Below are positions 35,818-44,627 of a stretch of 64,000 bases of DNA, piece by piece. A model generated the notes under the pieces. That model was not told the origin of the DNA, ran no database searches, and worked only from the letters and a program-made list of their open reading frames with translations. A program made the position numbers and the translations under genes. The first letter of the stretch is position 1. Each line of letters opens with the position of its first letter. Source of the stretch: Aquibaculum sediminis. Lineage in GTDB: Bacteria > Pseudomonadota > Alphaproteobacteria > Kiloniellales > DSM-21159. The stretch is from contig NZ_JBFCVK010000003.1 in NCBI RefSeq assembly GCF_040712085.1, positions 124,001 to 188,000 on the forward strand, read 5' to 3'.

Positions 35818-37154
35818 TGCTTAGGATCAAACAGACGACCACGGCGGTGGCGAGCCTGCTGCTGCTCCTCATGGCGATGACCCCCTTGCAGGCGAGCGCG
35901 CAGGAGGCGGACACCTACCGGCAGCTCAAGCTCTTCGGAGAGGTCTTCGAACGGGTGCGCGCCGACTTCGTGGAAGAGGTCAGCGACCAGGAGCTGATCG
36001 AAGCCGCCGTGCGCGGCATGCTCAACCACCTGGACCCCCACTCCGGCTATCTCGACCCCGACAGTTTCCGGGAGATGCGCACCCAGACCCGCGGCGAGTT
36101 CGGCGGCCTGGGCATCGAGGTGACCATGGAGAACGGCGTGGTGAAGGTGGTCTCGCCCATCGACGACACGCCGGCCTACCGTGCCGGCGTCGAAGCGGGC
36201 GACTTCATCACCCACATCGACGGCGAACAGGTGATGGGCCTCACCCTCAGCGAAGCGGTTGACCGCATGCGCGGACCGGTGGACAGCCCTATCACCGTCA
36301 CCATACGCCGGGGAGAACAGGAGCCTTTCGACCTGGAGATCACCCGGGACATCATCAAGGTGCAGTCGGTGCGCAGCCGCATCGAGGGCAACATCGGCTA
36401 CCTGCGCGTCACCTCCTTCAGCGAGCAGACCACCCCCGGTCTGGAAGAGGCCATGGCGGAGATCGAAGCCGAACTTGGCGACGACCTTCAGGGCTATGTG
36501 CTCGACCTGCGCAACAATCCGGGCGGCCTGCTCGAACAGGCGATCAGCGTGACCGATCTCTTCCTTGATCGCGGCGAGATCGTCTCCACCCGCGGCCGGC
36601 ACGACGAGGATTCCCAGCGCTGGAACGCCACCGCCGGCGACGACATCGAGGGGCTGCCGATGGTGGTGCTGATCAACAGCGGCTCGGCCTCCGCCTCGGA
36701 GATCGTGGCCGGTGCGCTGCAGGACCACCGCCGGGCCATCGTCATGGGCACCACCTCCTTCGGCAAGGGATCGGTGCAGACCGTGATCCCGCTGGGCGCT
36801 GATGGCGCCATGCGCCTGACCACCGCGCGCTACTACACGCCCTCGGGCCGCTCGATCCAGGCCATGGGCATCGATCCGGACATCACTGTCGAGCAGGCGA
36901 CCGTGACCACGCCCGAGCAGCAGCGCCAGCGTCGGGAAGCCGATCTGCGGCGCCACCTGGACGGTGAGGGAGCGCCGGCAACACCGGCGGAGCCGGACGG
37001 CGAGGAGGCCGTGCCCGAAGTCATCCTGCCGGAGCCGGACGGCGAAGGCGAAGGCGACGAGGAAGCGGCGGAGATCATCGAGGACTACCAGCTCGCCCGC
37101 GCTCTCGACCTGCTGCGCGGCCTGGCGTTGTTCAACGGCCGCATCGTCAACTGA
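35817..37154 (+). CDS. ctpA: C-terminal processing peptidase (S41 family)
   Basis: A 445-residue exported serine protease with a signal peptide (cleavage near ASA at 28), a PDZ domain (about residues 95-170), and the Ser/Lys dyad S292 (GSASASEIVAG) and K317 (TSFGKGSVQT), 25 residues apart as in Prc. The C-terminal 75 residues are acidic and low in complexity (EPDGEGEGDEEAAE). It cuts periplasmic proteins or cell-wall enzymes, probably working with the EnvC-like partner. Confidence 0.95.
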   Translation: MLRIKQTTTAVASLLLLLMAMTPLQASAQEADTYRQLKLFGEVFERVRADFVEEVSDQELIEAAVRGMLNHLDPHSGYLDPDSFREMRTQTRGEFGGLGIEVTMENGVVKVVSPIDDTPAYRAGVEAGDFITHIDGEQVMGLTLSEAVDRMRGPVDSPITVTIRRGEQEPFDLEITRDIIKVQSVRSRIEGNIGYLRVTSFSEQTTPGLEEAMAEIEAELGDDLQGYVLDLRNNPGGLLEQAISVTDLFLDRGEIVSTRGRHDEDSQRWNATAGDDIEGLPMVVLINSGSASASEIVAGALQDHRRAIVMGTTSFGKGSVQTVIPLGADGAMRLTTARYYTPSGRSIQAMGIDPDITVEQATVTTPEQQRQRREADLRRHLDGEGAPATPAEPDGEEAVPEVILPEPDGEGEGDEEAAEIIEDYQLARALDLLRGLALFNGRIVN

Positions 37155-37174
37155 GCCCGGCGGAGCGGCAGCCG

Positions 37175-37441
37175 GTGTTGCGGATCCTCGTCTGGATGGT
37201 GGTGGTGGCCGGGCTGGTCTGGCTGGGCGTGAGCCTGGTCCAGGCTCCCGAGGAGTTCGGCCGTTCGACCTCGCTCTACACCGGTCCCCTGCCCGCCCTG
37301 GACCAGGGCGAGCCGCGCCTGGCCGGTTGGCAGAGCGTGCCGATTCCGGCTCCCGACGAGAATGCCGGCGACTCACCGACCGCAACCGAGTCCGTCGCCG
37401 TTGACCCCCCTGGGGCCGAGAACAGCGAGGAGCGTCCATGA
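37175..37441 (+). CDS. Small single-span membrane protein, unknown
   Basis: An 88-residue protein with one N-terminal helix (LRILVWMVVVAGLVWLGVSL) and a polar, Pro-rich tail. It starts at GTG with GGAG nine bases upstream. It lies 20 bases after ctpA, and its stop overlaps the rppH start as ATGA, so it is a genuine operon member. Many alphaproteobacteria have a divergent polysaccharide deacetylase gene in this slot; this protein could be a shortened anchor remnant or an unrelated gene. No family recognised. Confidence 0.6.
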   Translation: MLRILVWMVVVAGLVWLGVSLVQAPEEFGRSTSLYTGPLPALDQGEPRLAGWQSVPIPAPDENAGDSPTATESVAVDPPGAENSEERP

Positions 37442-37971
37442 GCGACACGGCCAACGACCCCCACGCCCGCGGCACGCTCAGCGAAGCGGAGATCGCGCGC
37501 CTGCCCTACCGCCGCGGGGTCGGCGTCATGCTGCTCAACCGCGAGAACCGGGTGTTCGTGGCCCAGCGCCTCGACATGAAAACCGAGGCCTGGCAGATGC
37601 CCCAGGGCGGCATCGACCCCGGGGAGGATCCGCTCAAAGCCGCCTTCCGCGAGATGAAGGAGGAGATCGGCACCGACCGGGCCGAGATCCTGGCCTGCAG
37701 CGAGTGGATTGCATACGACCTGCCGCCCGATCTGGTGCCGAAGCTCTGGAAGGGGCGCTTTCGCGGCCAGGAGCAGAAGTGGTACGCCATGCGCTTCCTG
37801 GGCGAGGACGCGGAGATCGACATCGACGGACCCGAGCCCGAGTTTTCCGCCTGGTGCTGGGCGGCCTTCGAGGATCTGCCGGAGCTGATTGTGCCGTTCA
37901 AGCGGCCGCTTTACCGTCGCCTGCTCGATATCTTCCGGCCGGTCGTGCAGGGCGGCGACTCGAGCACCTAG
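37438..37971 (+). CDS. rppH: RNA pyrophosphohydrolase (Nudix)
   Basis: A 177-residue enzyme that removes pyrophosphate from the 5' end of transcripts and so starts mRNA decay. The Nudix box spans residues 57-79, starting GGIDPGEDP and ending REMKEEIG, with the catalytic Glu residues present. The WQMPQGGID and EFSAWCWA segments are those of RppH rather than ADP-ribose hydrolases. Start overlaps the preceding gene by four bases. Confidence 0.94.
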   Translation: MSDTANDPHARGTLSEAEIARLPYRRGVGVMLLNRENRVFVAQRLDMKTEAWQMPQGGIDPGEDPLKAAFREMKEEIGTDRAEILACSEWIAYDLPPDLVPKLWKGRFRGQEQKWYAMRFLGEDAEIDIDGPEPEFSAWCWAAFEDLPELIVPFKRPLYRRLLDIFRPVVQGGDSST

Positions 37972-38011
37972 ATCTGTCCGCGTCTGGCGGCGGAGCGCGG
38001 AAAGGACCCTC

Positions 38012-39016
38012 ATGGCCGAACGCCGGCTGCGCATCGCCACTTTCAACCTGGAGAACCTGGGCGTGGCCGCGGAGGGGCGCGGCGCGCTGGATCAAAGACT
38101 GCCATTGCTGCGCGCCCAACTGCAGCGCCTTCGCGCCGACGTGCTCTGCCTGCAGGAGGTGGACGCGCAGCGACCGCCGCCGGGCAGCACGTCCCGCAGC
38201 AAGCCCCGCAGTCGGCAGCTCGAGGCGCTGCAAAGCCTGCTGGCCGAAAGCGGCTATGCCGGTTTCGATCATGCCGTTTCCCTGGACCGCAGCGGCAAGC
38301 GCCCGGCGGACAAGCACAACCTGGTCATCCTCTCGCGCTGGCCGCTGATCGCCTGGGAAAGTCTGCACCATCGCCTGGTGCCGGCGCCGCGGCTGCAGTA
38401 TGCCACGGCCCTGCCGCCGTCGACCGAAGTCCAGCCGATCACCTGGGACCGGCCGCTGTTGCGCGCCAGCCTGCGCCTGCCCGACGGACCTCTGCTCCAC
38501 ATCGTCAACATGCACCTGCGGGCACCGCTCGCCGCGCCCGTGCCGGGCCAGCGCCGCCGCGGCGGCGGCTGGCAGAGCCTGGGCGGCTGGGCGGAAGGCT
38601 TCTACCTGGCCAGCCTAAAACGCAGCGGCCAGGCCCTGGAAGCCCGCCTGCTGGTGGAGGAGCTCCTGGCCCTCGACACTGAGGCGCTGGTGCTCGTCGC
38701 CGGCGACATGAACGCCGGGGAGCACGAAGCCCCCTTGCGCATCCTGCGCGGCGCTGCCGCCGACGTGGACACCCCGAATCTGGCGGGAGGCGAGCTCACG
38801 CCGCTCGCCCGCAGCCTGCCACAGGACCGGCGCTATTCCGTGCTGCACGACGGCAGGGCAGCACTCTACGACCATCTGCTGGCCAGCCCCGGCCTCACCT
38901 CCCACTTCCTGCACTGCGAGATCCACAACGAGGCCCTGCACGACGAAGGGGCCCTGCCGCCGGGCAGCCCGCAGTCGTTCCATGCCCCCCTGGTGGCGGA
39001 GTTCACGCTGGCCTGA
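38012..39016 (+). CDS. Endonuclease/exonuclease/phosphatase (EEP) family protein
   Basis: A 334-residue protein of the DNase I-like fold. Visible motifs are FNLENLG near residue 12, LQEVD (catalytic Glu) near 48, VNMHL near 162, the GDMNA motif near 228 and YDHLLAS near 280. The last motif, usually S-D-H, reads SFH near residue 323, so the Asp is replaced by Phe. The His remains. Activity may be altered. No signal peptide. A good AAAGGA site precedes ATG 38012. Substrate (nucleic acid, inositol or lipid phosphate) unknown. Confidence 0.8.
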   Translation: MAERRLRIATFNLENLGVAAEGRGALDQRLPLLRAQLQRLRADVLCLQEVDAQRPPPGSTSRSKPRSRQLEALQSLLAESGYAGFDHAVSLDRSGKRPADKHNLVILSRWPLIAWESLHHRLVPAPRLQYATALPPSTEVQPITWDRPLLRASLRLPDGPLLHIVNMHLRAPLAAPVPGQRRRGGGWQSLGGWAEGFYLASLKRSGQALEARLLVEELLALDTEALVLVAGDMNAGEHEAPLRILRGAAADVDTPNLAGGELTPLARSLPQDRRYSVLHDGRAALYDHLLASPGLTSHFLHCEIHNEALHDEGALPPGSPQSFHAPLVAEFTLA

Positions 39017-39090
39017 TCCCTCGCTCCACGGTTATCGTGATCGCGGCCCGGAACGGGCCAAACGAGATTCAGCCAAGGAGAGATCGAAGC

Positions 39091-39378
39091 ATGGCCAGTG
39101 ACCAGCTCCACGCCCCCCGCGAGCGTCTGTCGAAGAATACCCTGATGCGTCATCACGCCATCGTGTCCCTGATGGAGGAACTCGAGGCGGTCGACTGGTA
39201 TCAGCAGCGCGCCGACGATTGCGAGGACGAGGCCCTGAAGGCGATCCTGCTGCACAACATGCGCGAAGAGATCGAGCATGCCTGCATGGCCCTGGAGTGG
39301 CTGCGTCGCAACGACGAGACCTTCGAGAAGCACCTGCGCGAGTTTCTCTTCACCGACGGCGACATCGTCGACCACTAA
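39091..39378 (+). CDS. Encapsulated-ferritin-like (EncFtn family) protein without targeting tail
   Basis: A 95-residue two-helix protein. It matches the iron-oxidising EncFtn family in its core: MEELEAVDWYQQRAD near residue 28, the ExxH in MREEIEHACMALEWLRRND near 58-76, and EFLFTDGDI near the end. The ferroxidase residues expected from that family (one Glu in helix 1, Glu and His in helix 2) are present. EncFtn proteins form ring decamers and are usually packed in an encapsulin shell through a C-terminal peptide. Here the chain stops right after the core, and no encapsulin gene is adjacent. AAGGAG precedes the start. Confidence 0.85.
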   Translation: MASDQLHAPRERLSKNTLMRHHAIVSLMEELEAVDWYQQRADDCEDEALKAILLHNMREEIEHACMALEWLRRNDETFEKHLREFLFTDGDIVDH

Positions 39379-39390
39379 CTCCTGAAGCCA

Positions 39391-41841
39391 TCACAGCGGC
39401 AGGCTGCCCTGCTGTACACCGCTGGTGGCCTCCGCGATCAGGTCGGCCGCCGCCTCGTCCAGCAGTTCGTCGATGGCGGCGCCTGCCACCTGCTCGCGGC
39501 CGATCTCGAGCAACACCGGTACGGCCAGCGGCGAGACCCGGTCGAGGCGCCGATGCTCGAGGCGCCCCTGGACCCGGGCCAGCATGTCCGACAGGCGGCC
39601 GATGTCGGTGAGGCTGCCGGCGGCATCGGCGCGGGTGGCGCGCAGCAGCACATGGTCCGGCTCGTGCCGGCGCAGCACATCGTAGATCAGGTCCGAACTG
39701 AAGGTGACCTGACATGCGTTGCGCTCGGCGCCCGGCACCCGGCGCTCGATCAGCCCGGCGATCACCGCCACGTTGCGGAAGGTGCGGCGCAGCAGCGAGG
39801 ATTCCGCCATCCACTCCTCCAGATCGTCGCCCAGCATGTCCTGGTCGAAGAGATCGGCCACATCCTCGACCGGCCTCAGGGACCAGATGGCGATCACGTA
39901 GTCGGTAGCGACGAAGCCCAGCGGGCCGTAGCCTTTGCGCTCCATGCGCCGGGTCAGCAGCATGCCCAGGGTCTGGTGTGCATTACGTCCCTCGAAGCAG
40001 TAGGCGACCAGGAAATGCTTGCCGCCGCGCGGAAAGCTCTCGACCAGCAGGCCTTCGCGCGAGGGCAGGCTTGAGCGCCAGCGCTGAGTTGCCAGCCACT
40101 CTCGTACGGCCGGGGGTAGGTTCGGCCATTCCTCCCGGCTGGCGAGCAGCCCGCGCACGCGCTCGGCCAGATGGGTGGAGAGCGGCAGGCGGCCGCCCAT
40201 GTAGGCCGGGACCTGGGGATCACCGCTGCCGCCGCGGCTCACCTCCACCGTGGTTTCCCGGATGCGCTCGAAACGCAGCAGCTGGCCGGCGAAGATGAAG
40301 CTGTCGCCGGGGCGCAGCCCTTGCGCGAAGTACTCCTCCACCTCCCCGAGACTGCGCCGCGCCGCCTTGAAGCGCACCTTGAGCGTGGGCGTGTCCACGA
40401 TGACGCCGAGATTGAAGCGGTAGCGGCGGACCTGGGCGGGCCCGCTCACCCGCCAGCGCCCCTTGGCATCGAGGCTCAGGCGCCGGAAACGCTCATAGCT
40501 GCGCAGGGCATAGCCGCCGCTGGCGACGAATTGAAGCACCGCATCGAAGTCGGCGCGCGTCAGCCCGGCATAGGGCGCCGCCGTGGTGACCTCCCGGTAG
40601 AGCGCATCGGCCTCGAAGGGGGCCGCGCAGGCCATGCCCAGGATGTGCTGGGCCAGAACGTCCAGGCCGCCCGGGCGCAGCGTCTCGCCATCAAGGCTCC
40701 CGGCACGGACCGCCTCGACAGCCGCGCGGCACTCCAGCACCTCGAAGCGGTTGCCCGGCACCAGCAGCGCCCGGCTCGGGCGGTCCAGGCGATGATTGGC
40801 GCGTCCCAGGCGCTGCAGCAGGCGCGCTGCCCCCTTCGGCGCCCCCATCTGCACCACCAGATCCACCGACCCCCAGTCGATGCCGAGGTCGAGGGAGGAG
40901 GTGGCCACCACGGCGCGCAGCTTGCCGGCCGCCATGGCCGCTTCCACCTTGCGGCGTTGCTCCACCGCCAGGCTGCCGTGGTGCAAACCGATGGGCAGGG
41001 CCTCTTCGTTCAGGCGCCAGAGTTCGCGGAAGACCAGTTCCGCCTGGGCGCGGGTGTTGACGAACACCAGCGTGGTGCCGGCCTCGCAGAGCCGGCGATA
41101 GACTTCCGGCAGGGCGTGCAGCGCCATGTGGCCCGACCAGGGCAGGCGCTCGCGGGTGGTGAGGATCTCGATCTCCGGCTCCAGCCCGGCGCCGCCGCGC
41201 ACCAGCGCCATCGACTCGCCCCGGCCGCCCGGTGCCAGCCAGGCCCGCAGCGCCTCTTCGTCGGCAACGGTGGCGGAAAGGCCGACCCGGCGCAGCCCCG
41301 GCGCCAGTTGCTGCAGCCGCGCCAGGCCCAGCGCCAAGAGCTCGCCGCGCTTGTTGGGGGCCAGGGCATGAATCTCGTCCAGGATGACCGTGCGCAGGCC
41401 CCCGAATATCCTTGGGGCATCGGGGTAGGACAGGAGAAGCGCCAGGGATTCCGGCGTCGTCAGCAGGATCTGTGGTGGGCGCTCGCGCTGGCGGCGCCGC
41501 TTGCCTTCCGGCGTGTCGCCGCTGCGGGTCTCGATGGCGAGGTCCAGGTTCATCTCGCGAACCGGTTCGGTGAGGTTTCTCGCCACGTCCACACCCAGCG
41601 CCTTGAGCGGCGAGACATAGAGACTGTGCAACCCCTCGACGGGATGCTCGGCCAGCTCGACCAGGCTGGGCAGGAAACCGGCCAGGGTCTTGCCGCCGCC
41701 GGTGGGCGCAATCAACAGCGCCGACTGACCGTCCCGGGCGCGGGCCAGCAGCTCAAGCTGGTGACAATGCGGCCGCCAACCCCGCTGGCGGAACCAGGCG
41801 GTGAAGGTGAGGGGAAGGAGACTGTCGAACGAGCAGTTCAA
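39391..41841 (-). CDS. Lhr-like (ligase-associated) DEXH-box DNA helicase
   Basis: An 816-residue superfamily-2 helicase. Walker A APTGGGKT is at residues 45-52, the DEIH box at 155-158, and motif VI (QRLGRANHRLDRPSRALL) near 350. A winged-helix and Lhr C-terminal region follow, as in the ligase-associated DNA-damage-response helicase family. In other genomes it stands with an ATP-dependent DNA ligase, an exonuclease and a phosphoesterase; none of these is next to it here. It is convergent with the EncFtn-like gene, with 12 bases between. Confidence 0.9.
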   Translation of the reverse strand: MNCSFDSLLPLTFTAWFRQRGWRPHCHQLELLARARDGQSALLIAPTGGGKTLAGFLPSLVELAEHPVEGLHSLYVSPLKALGVDVARNLTEPVREMNLDLAIETRSGDTPEGKRRRQRERPPQILLTTPESLALLLSYPDAPRIFGGLRTVILDEIHALAPNKRGELLALGLARLQQLAPGLRRVGLSATVADEEALRAWLAPGGRGESMALVRGGAGLEPEIEILTTRERLPWSGHMALHALPEVYRRLCEAGTTLVFVNTRAQAELVFRELWRLNEEALPIGLHHGSLAVEQRRKVEAAMAAGKLRAVVATSSLDLGIDWGSVDLVVQMGAPKGAARLLQRLGRANHRLDRPSRALLVPGNRFEVLECRAAVEAVRAGSLDGETLRPGGLDVLAQHILGMACAAPFEADALYREVTTAAPYAGLTRADFDAVLQFVASGGYALRSYERFRRLSLDAKGRWRVSGPAQVRRYRFNLGVIVDTPTLKVRFKAARRSLGEVEEYFAQGLRPGDSFIFAGQLLRFERIRETTVEVSRGGSGDPQVPAYMGGRLPLSTHLAERVRGLLASREEWPNLPPAVREWLATQRWRSSLPSREGLLVESFPRGGKHFLVAYCFEGRNAHQTLGMLLTRRMERKGYGPLGFVATDYVIAIWSLRPVEDVADLFDQDMLGDDLEEWMAESSLLRRTFRNVAVIAGLIERRVPGAERNACQVTFSSDLIYDVLRRHEPDHVLLRATRADAAGSLTDIGRLSDMLARVQGRLEHRRLDRVSPLAVPVLLEIGREQVAGAAIDELLDEAAADLIAEATSGVQQGSLPL

Positions 41842-41969
41842 AACGTGGTCATAATCCAGTCACCAAATCCAGTCCGCAATGGAACTCCTGTCCATTCCCT
41901 GCACATTGCGGAGCCCTCGGCAGAGCGTTGCTTCCAGGGCCAGCGTCGTTTGATAAGTTGCGCTAATCT

Positions 41970-42003
41970 GACAATGAGTATTTGTCGCATTGTCTAATGA
42001 CAA
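41970..42003. promoter_or_regulatory. Cluster of TTGTC/GACAA half-sites
   Basis: Four five-base half-sites lie in 34 bases: GACAA at 41970-41974, TTGTC at 41982-41986 and 41990-41994, and GACAA at 41999-42003. The last two form a perfect inverted repeat TTGTC-TAAT-GACAA. The cluster ends 46 bases before the SAF-domain dehydrogenase start and is a likely operator for the dehydrogenase-TRAP operon. Confidence 0.55.
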
Positions 42004-42049
42004 GGGGGCCCTTACCCTGACTCCCCATAAACAGAGTATGGGGAGCGAA

Positions 42050-43420
42050 ATGAACCTTTACCAGCTACTCCAGGCACGTGCCGAGGCTGGCCGACCAGTT
42101 CGCGTGGTCCTGATCGGAGCAGGAAAATTTGGGGCGATGTTCCTGGCTCAGGCTCGCTTGATGACCGGTCTGCACGTCATGGGGATCGCAGACTTGAATG
42201 TGGAGCGCGCAAGAGAGACCTGCAGGCGTACCGGCTGGGAAGACGAGCGCTTTTCAGCGCATTCCGCTTCGGAAGCCGTGCGCAGCGGCGCCACTTGGAT
42301 TACCGATGATGCCTCCGCGCTAATCGCGGCTGAAGGCGTCGATGTCGTTCTGGAGTGTACCGGCCATCCCGCCGCCGGCATTCGGCATTGTTTGGAGGCG
42401 ATCGACGCCGGACGTCATGTCGTCATGGTAAACGTCGAAGCCGACGTAGTGGCCGGGCCGCTGCTGGCGCGCCGCGCCCGCCAGGCCGGAGTGGTCTACA
42501 GCCTGGCATACGGCGACCAGCCAGCTGTGATCTGCGAACACGTCGACTGGGCCCGCGCCTGTGGCTTCAAAGTGGTCAGCGCAGGCAAGGGAACGCGCTA
42601 TCACCCGGATTTCCACGCCTCCACCCCAGAGACGGTCTGGGAGAATTTCGGCATCTCGCCTGAAATGGCCGCGCGCGGCGGCATGAACCCTAAGATGTAC
42701 AATTCCTTCATTGACGGCACAAAGTCCGGCATCGAGATGACGGCAGTTTGCAACGCGACTGGCCTTACGCCCCAGCCGAACGGCCTCTCTTTTCCCCCGG
42801 CTTCCTGCTACGACCTCGCTGAGATCTGCAAGCCGCGAGCGGCAGGTGGGCAACTCAGTCATGAAGGCACAACCGAAGTGGTTTCCTCGCTGAACCGGGA
42901 CCGTACCCCGGTGGAACATCACTTGCAGATCGGCACCTACGTCGTGGTGGAGGCCGAGAGCGACTACGTGCGGAACTGCATCGAAGAGTTCAAATTCCTG
43001 CCGGATAGCAGCTTCCGATTCTCGGCCCTGTATCGGCCGACGCACCTGATCGGCCTGGAACTCGGTATCTCGATTGCCTCGATCGCCCTACGCGGCGAAG
43101 CCACGGGCGCTCCCACCGGATTTCGTTCAGACGTCGTGGCGACGGCCAAACGAGATCTTGCAGCCGGCGAGATTCTCGACGGCGAGGGCGGTTTCTGCGT
43201 CTGGGGTAGGCAGATGCCTGCCGAGCGCTCACTGGAAATTGGCGGCCTGCCGCTCGGGCTGGCGCAAGGGGTTAAGCTCAAGGTTGCAAAGATGCAAGGC
43301 GAAGCTTTGTGCTGGAATGACGTCGAGCTCGACGAAAATGACATCGCCGTGCGCATCCGGCGCGAGATGGAGCGCGCCTTTGCGCCTGAAACAGAACAGG
43401 CAACCGCAGCAATCAAGTAA
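42050..43420 (+). CDS. Homoserine-dehydrogenase-like oxidoreductase with SAF domain
   Basis: A 456-residue protein with an N-terminal NAD(P)-binding fold (VVLIGAGKFGAMFLAQ near residue 20; VDVVLECTGHPAAG near 100), a middle catalytic region (GKGTRYHPDFHAST near 180) and a C-terminal SAF-type domain (AKRDLAAGEILDGEGGF near 365). This is the plan of the predicted homoserine dehydrogenase group COG4091; no member function is certain to me. The ATG at 42050 has GGGGAG just upstream. As the first gene before a TRAP transporter, it probably acts on the imported compound or a product of it. Confidence 0.8.
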   Translation: MNLYQLLQARAEAGRPVRVVLIGAGKFGAMFLAQARLMTGLHVMGIADLNVERARETCRRTGWEDERFSAHSASEAVRSGATWITDDASALIAAEGVDVVLECTGHPAAGIRHCLEAIDAGRHVVMVNVEADVVAGPLLARRARQAGVVYSLAYGDQPAVICEHVDWARACGFKVVSAGKGTRYHPDFHASTPETVWENFGISPEMAARGGMNPKMYNSFIDGTKSGIEMTAVCNATGLTPQPNGLSFPPASCYDLAEICKPRAAGGQLSHEGTTEVVSSLNRDRTPVEHHLQIGTYVVVEAESDYVRNCIEEFKFLPDSSFRFSALYRPTHLIGLELGISIASIALRGEATGAPTGFRSDVVATAKRDLAAGEILDGEGGFCVWGRQMPAERSLEIGGLPLGLAQGVKLKVAKMQGEALCWNDVELDENDIAVRIRREMERAFAPETEQATAAIK

Positions 43421-43509
43421 CTCGTTCCGTGGGGCCACCGACCTCGGTGCCCTGCATTACTAAGAAGTGCGTCAGAAGCACCGCATAGCATTCACTCGGG
43501 AGGAAAAAA

Positions 43510-44544
43510 ATGACACGTCACATCCTTGAGACAACAACGCCGCAGAACACCCGGCCCCAACGTACATTCGTTGGCCGCACTCTAAGCGTTCTGCTCGGCA
43601 GCGCCGGTCTTCTCGCCGTTCTCGCTGCAGTGTCTACGGCGGAGGCGCAAGAACACCGATGGATCGCGGGTACCGCCGTAGCGGCAAATGATCCCATCGC
43701 CCTGGCGACTGACGATTTCGCGGAACGGGTCGAACGGCTGACCGACGGTGAGGTCGTCATAGAAACCCACCACGGAGCCGCTCTCGGTGGCGATCGTGAC
43801 TTGGTGGAAACCATCCTGCAGGGCGGCATCCATCTTGCCACTCCGGGACAGGCACTGCTGTCCGGCTGGTATCGGCCAGCCGAAGTCTGGACCTACCCTT
43901 ATCTTTTCGATGACGCCGATCATAAGGACCGCGTCTGGGACGCGATCCGCGATGATTATGCCGAGGCCGTTGTCGCCGAAGCCGACCTGCGCCCGCTGGT
44001 GGCGGTACCCCGCGCCCCCCGCCTGCTCACTGCGAATCAGCCGGTGGAGACTCCCGAAGACATGGCCGGCCTGAAGATCCGCGTGCCGGAAACTCAGATG
44101 TGGCTGCGCACATTCGAGCGCTTTGGCGCTTCGCCGACGCCTTTGCCATTCCCGGACGTTTACCAAGCGCTGCGCTCCGGGGTCATCGACGGCCAGGAGA
44201 ACCCCCTGTCCTTGAGTTGGAACAGCGGCTTCTTCGAGGTCAATACGCACCTCAACCTGACCGAGCACATGATGCAGGACAACATCATCGTGGTCGGGGA
44301 AACTTTCTACCAACAACTCAGCTCGGACCAACAAGAGGCGCTGCAGCAGGCGGCAAGGGAAACAGAGGAAGAGTTCCGGGCCCGCACGCAAGCCGAGACC
44401 GATGAGTTGATGGAAAAGGTTCGTGAGGCCGGAATCGTCGTCACCGAAGTCGACAAAGAAGCTTTCCGGGCAGCACTCGAGGGCTTCTCGGAGGAGTTCC
44501 CCCACGTCCAGGAGTGGGTTGAGCGCGCTCGCACTGTCGAATAG
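43510..44544 (+). CDS. dctP: TRAP transporter substrate-binding protein (DctP family)
   Basis: A 344-residue receptor with a rather long N-terminus (signal helix near residues 25-45, cleavage near STAEA). It carries the family core: DLVETILQGGIHLATPGQAL near 100, GLKIRVPETQMW near 190 with the substrate Arg, and DGQENPLSLSW near 235. A GGGAGG site directly precedes an A-run before the ATG. It lies 89 bases after the SAF-domain dehydrogenase gene and starts the second complete dctPQM set in the window. Confidence 0.93.
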   Translation: MTRHILETTTPQNTRPQRTFVGRTLSVLLGSAGLLAVLAAVSTAEAQEHRWIAGTAVAANDPIALATDDFAERVERLTDGEVVIETHHGAALGGDRDLVETILQGGIHLATPGQALLSGWYRPAEVWTYPYLFDDADHKDRVWDAIRDDYAEAVVAEADLRPLVAVPRAPRLLTANQPVETPEDMAGLKIRVPETQMWLRTFERFGASPTPLPFPDVYQALRSGVIDGQENPLSLSWNSGFFEVNTHLNLTEHMMQDNIIVVGETFYQQLSSDQQEALQQAARETEEEFRARTQAETDELMEKVREAGIVVTEVDKEAFRAALEGFSEEFPHVQEWVERARTVE

Positions 44545-44627
44545 AGCTGGGTCGAGCCGGGCGCGAACGACTGGAACCAATCAGTCCTCCCGTCCGGCTC
44601 AACTCTCCGCGGGCAGGGAGGCGTGCG

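Noticed and set aside
40171..41997. 608-codon plus-strand frame opposite the helicase gene
   Set aside because: Antisense shadow; the Walker A and DEIH motifs on the minus strand are decisive.
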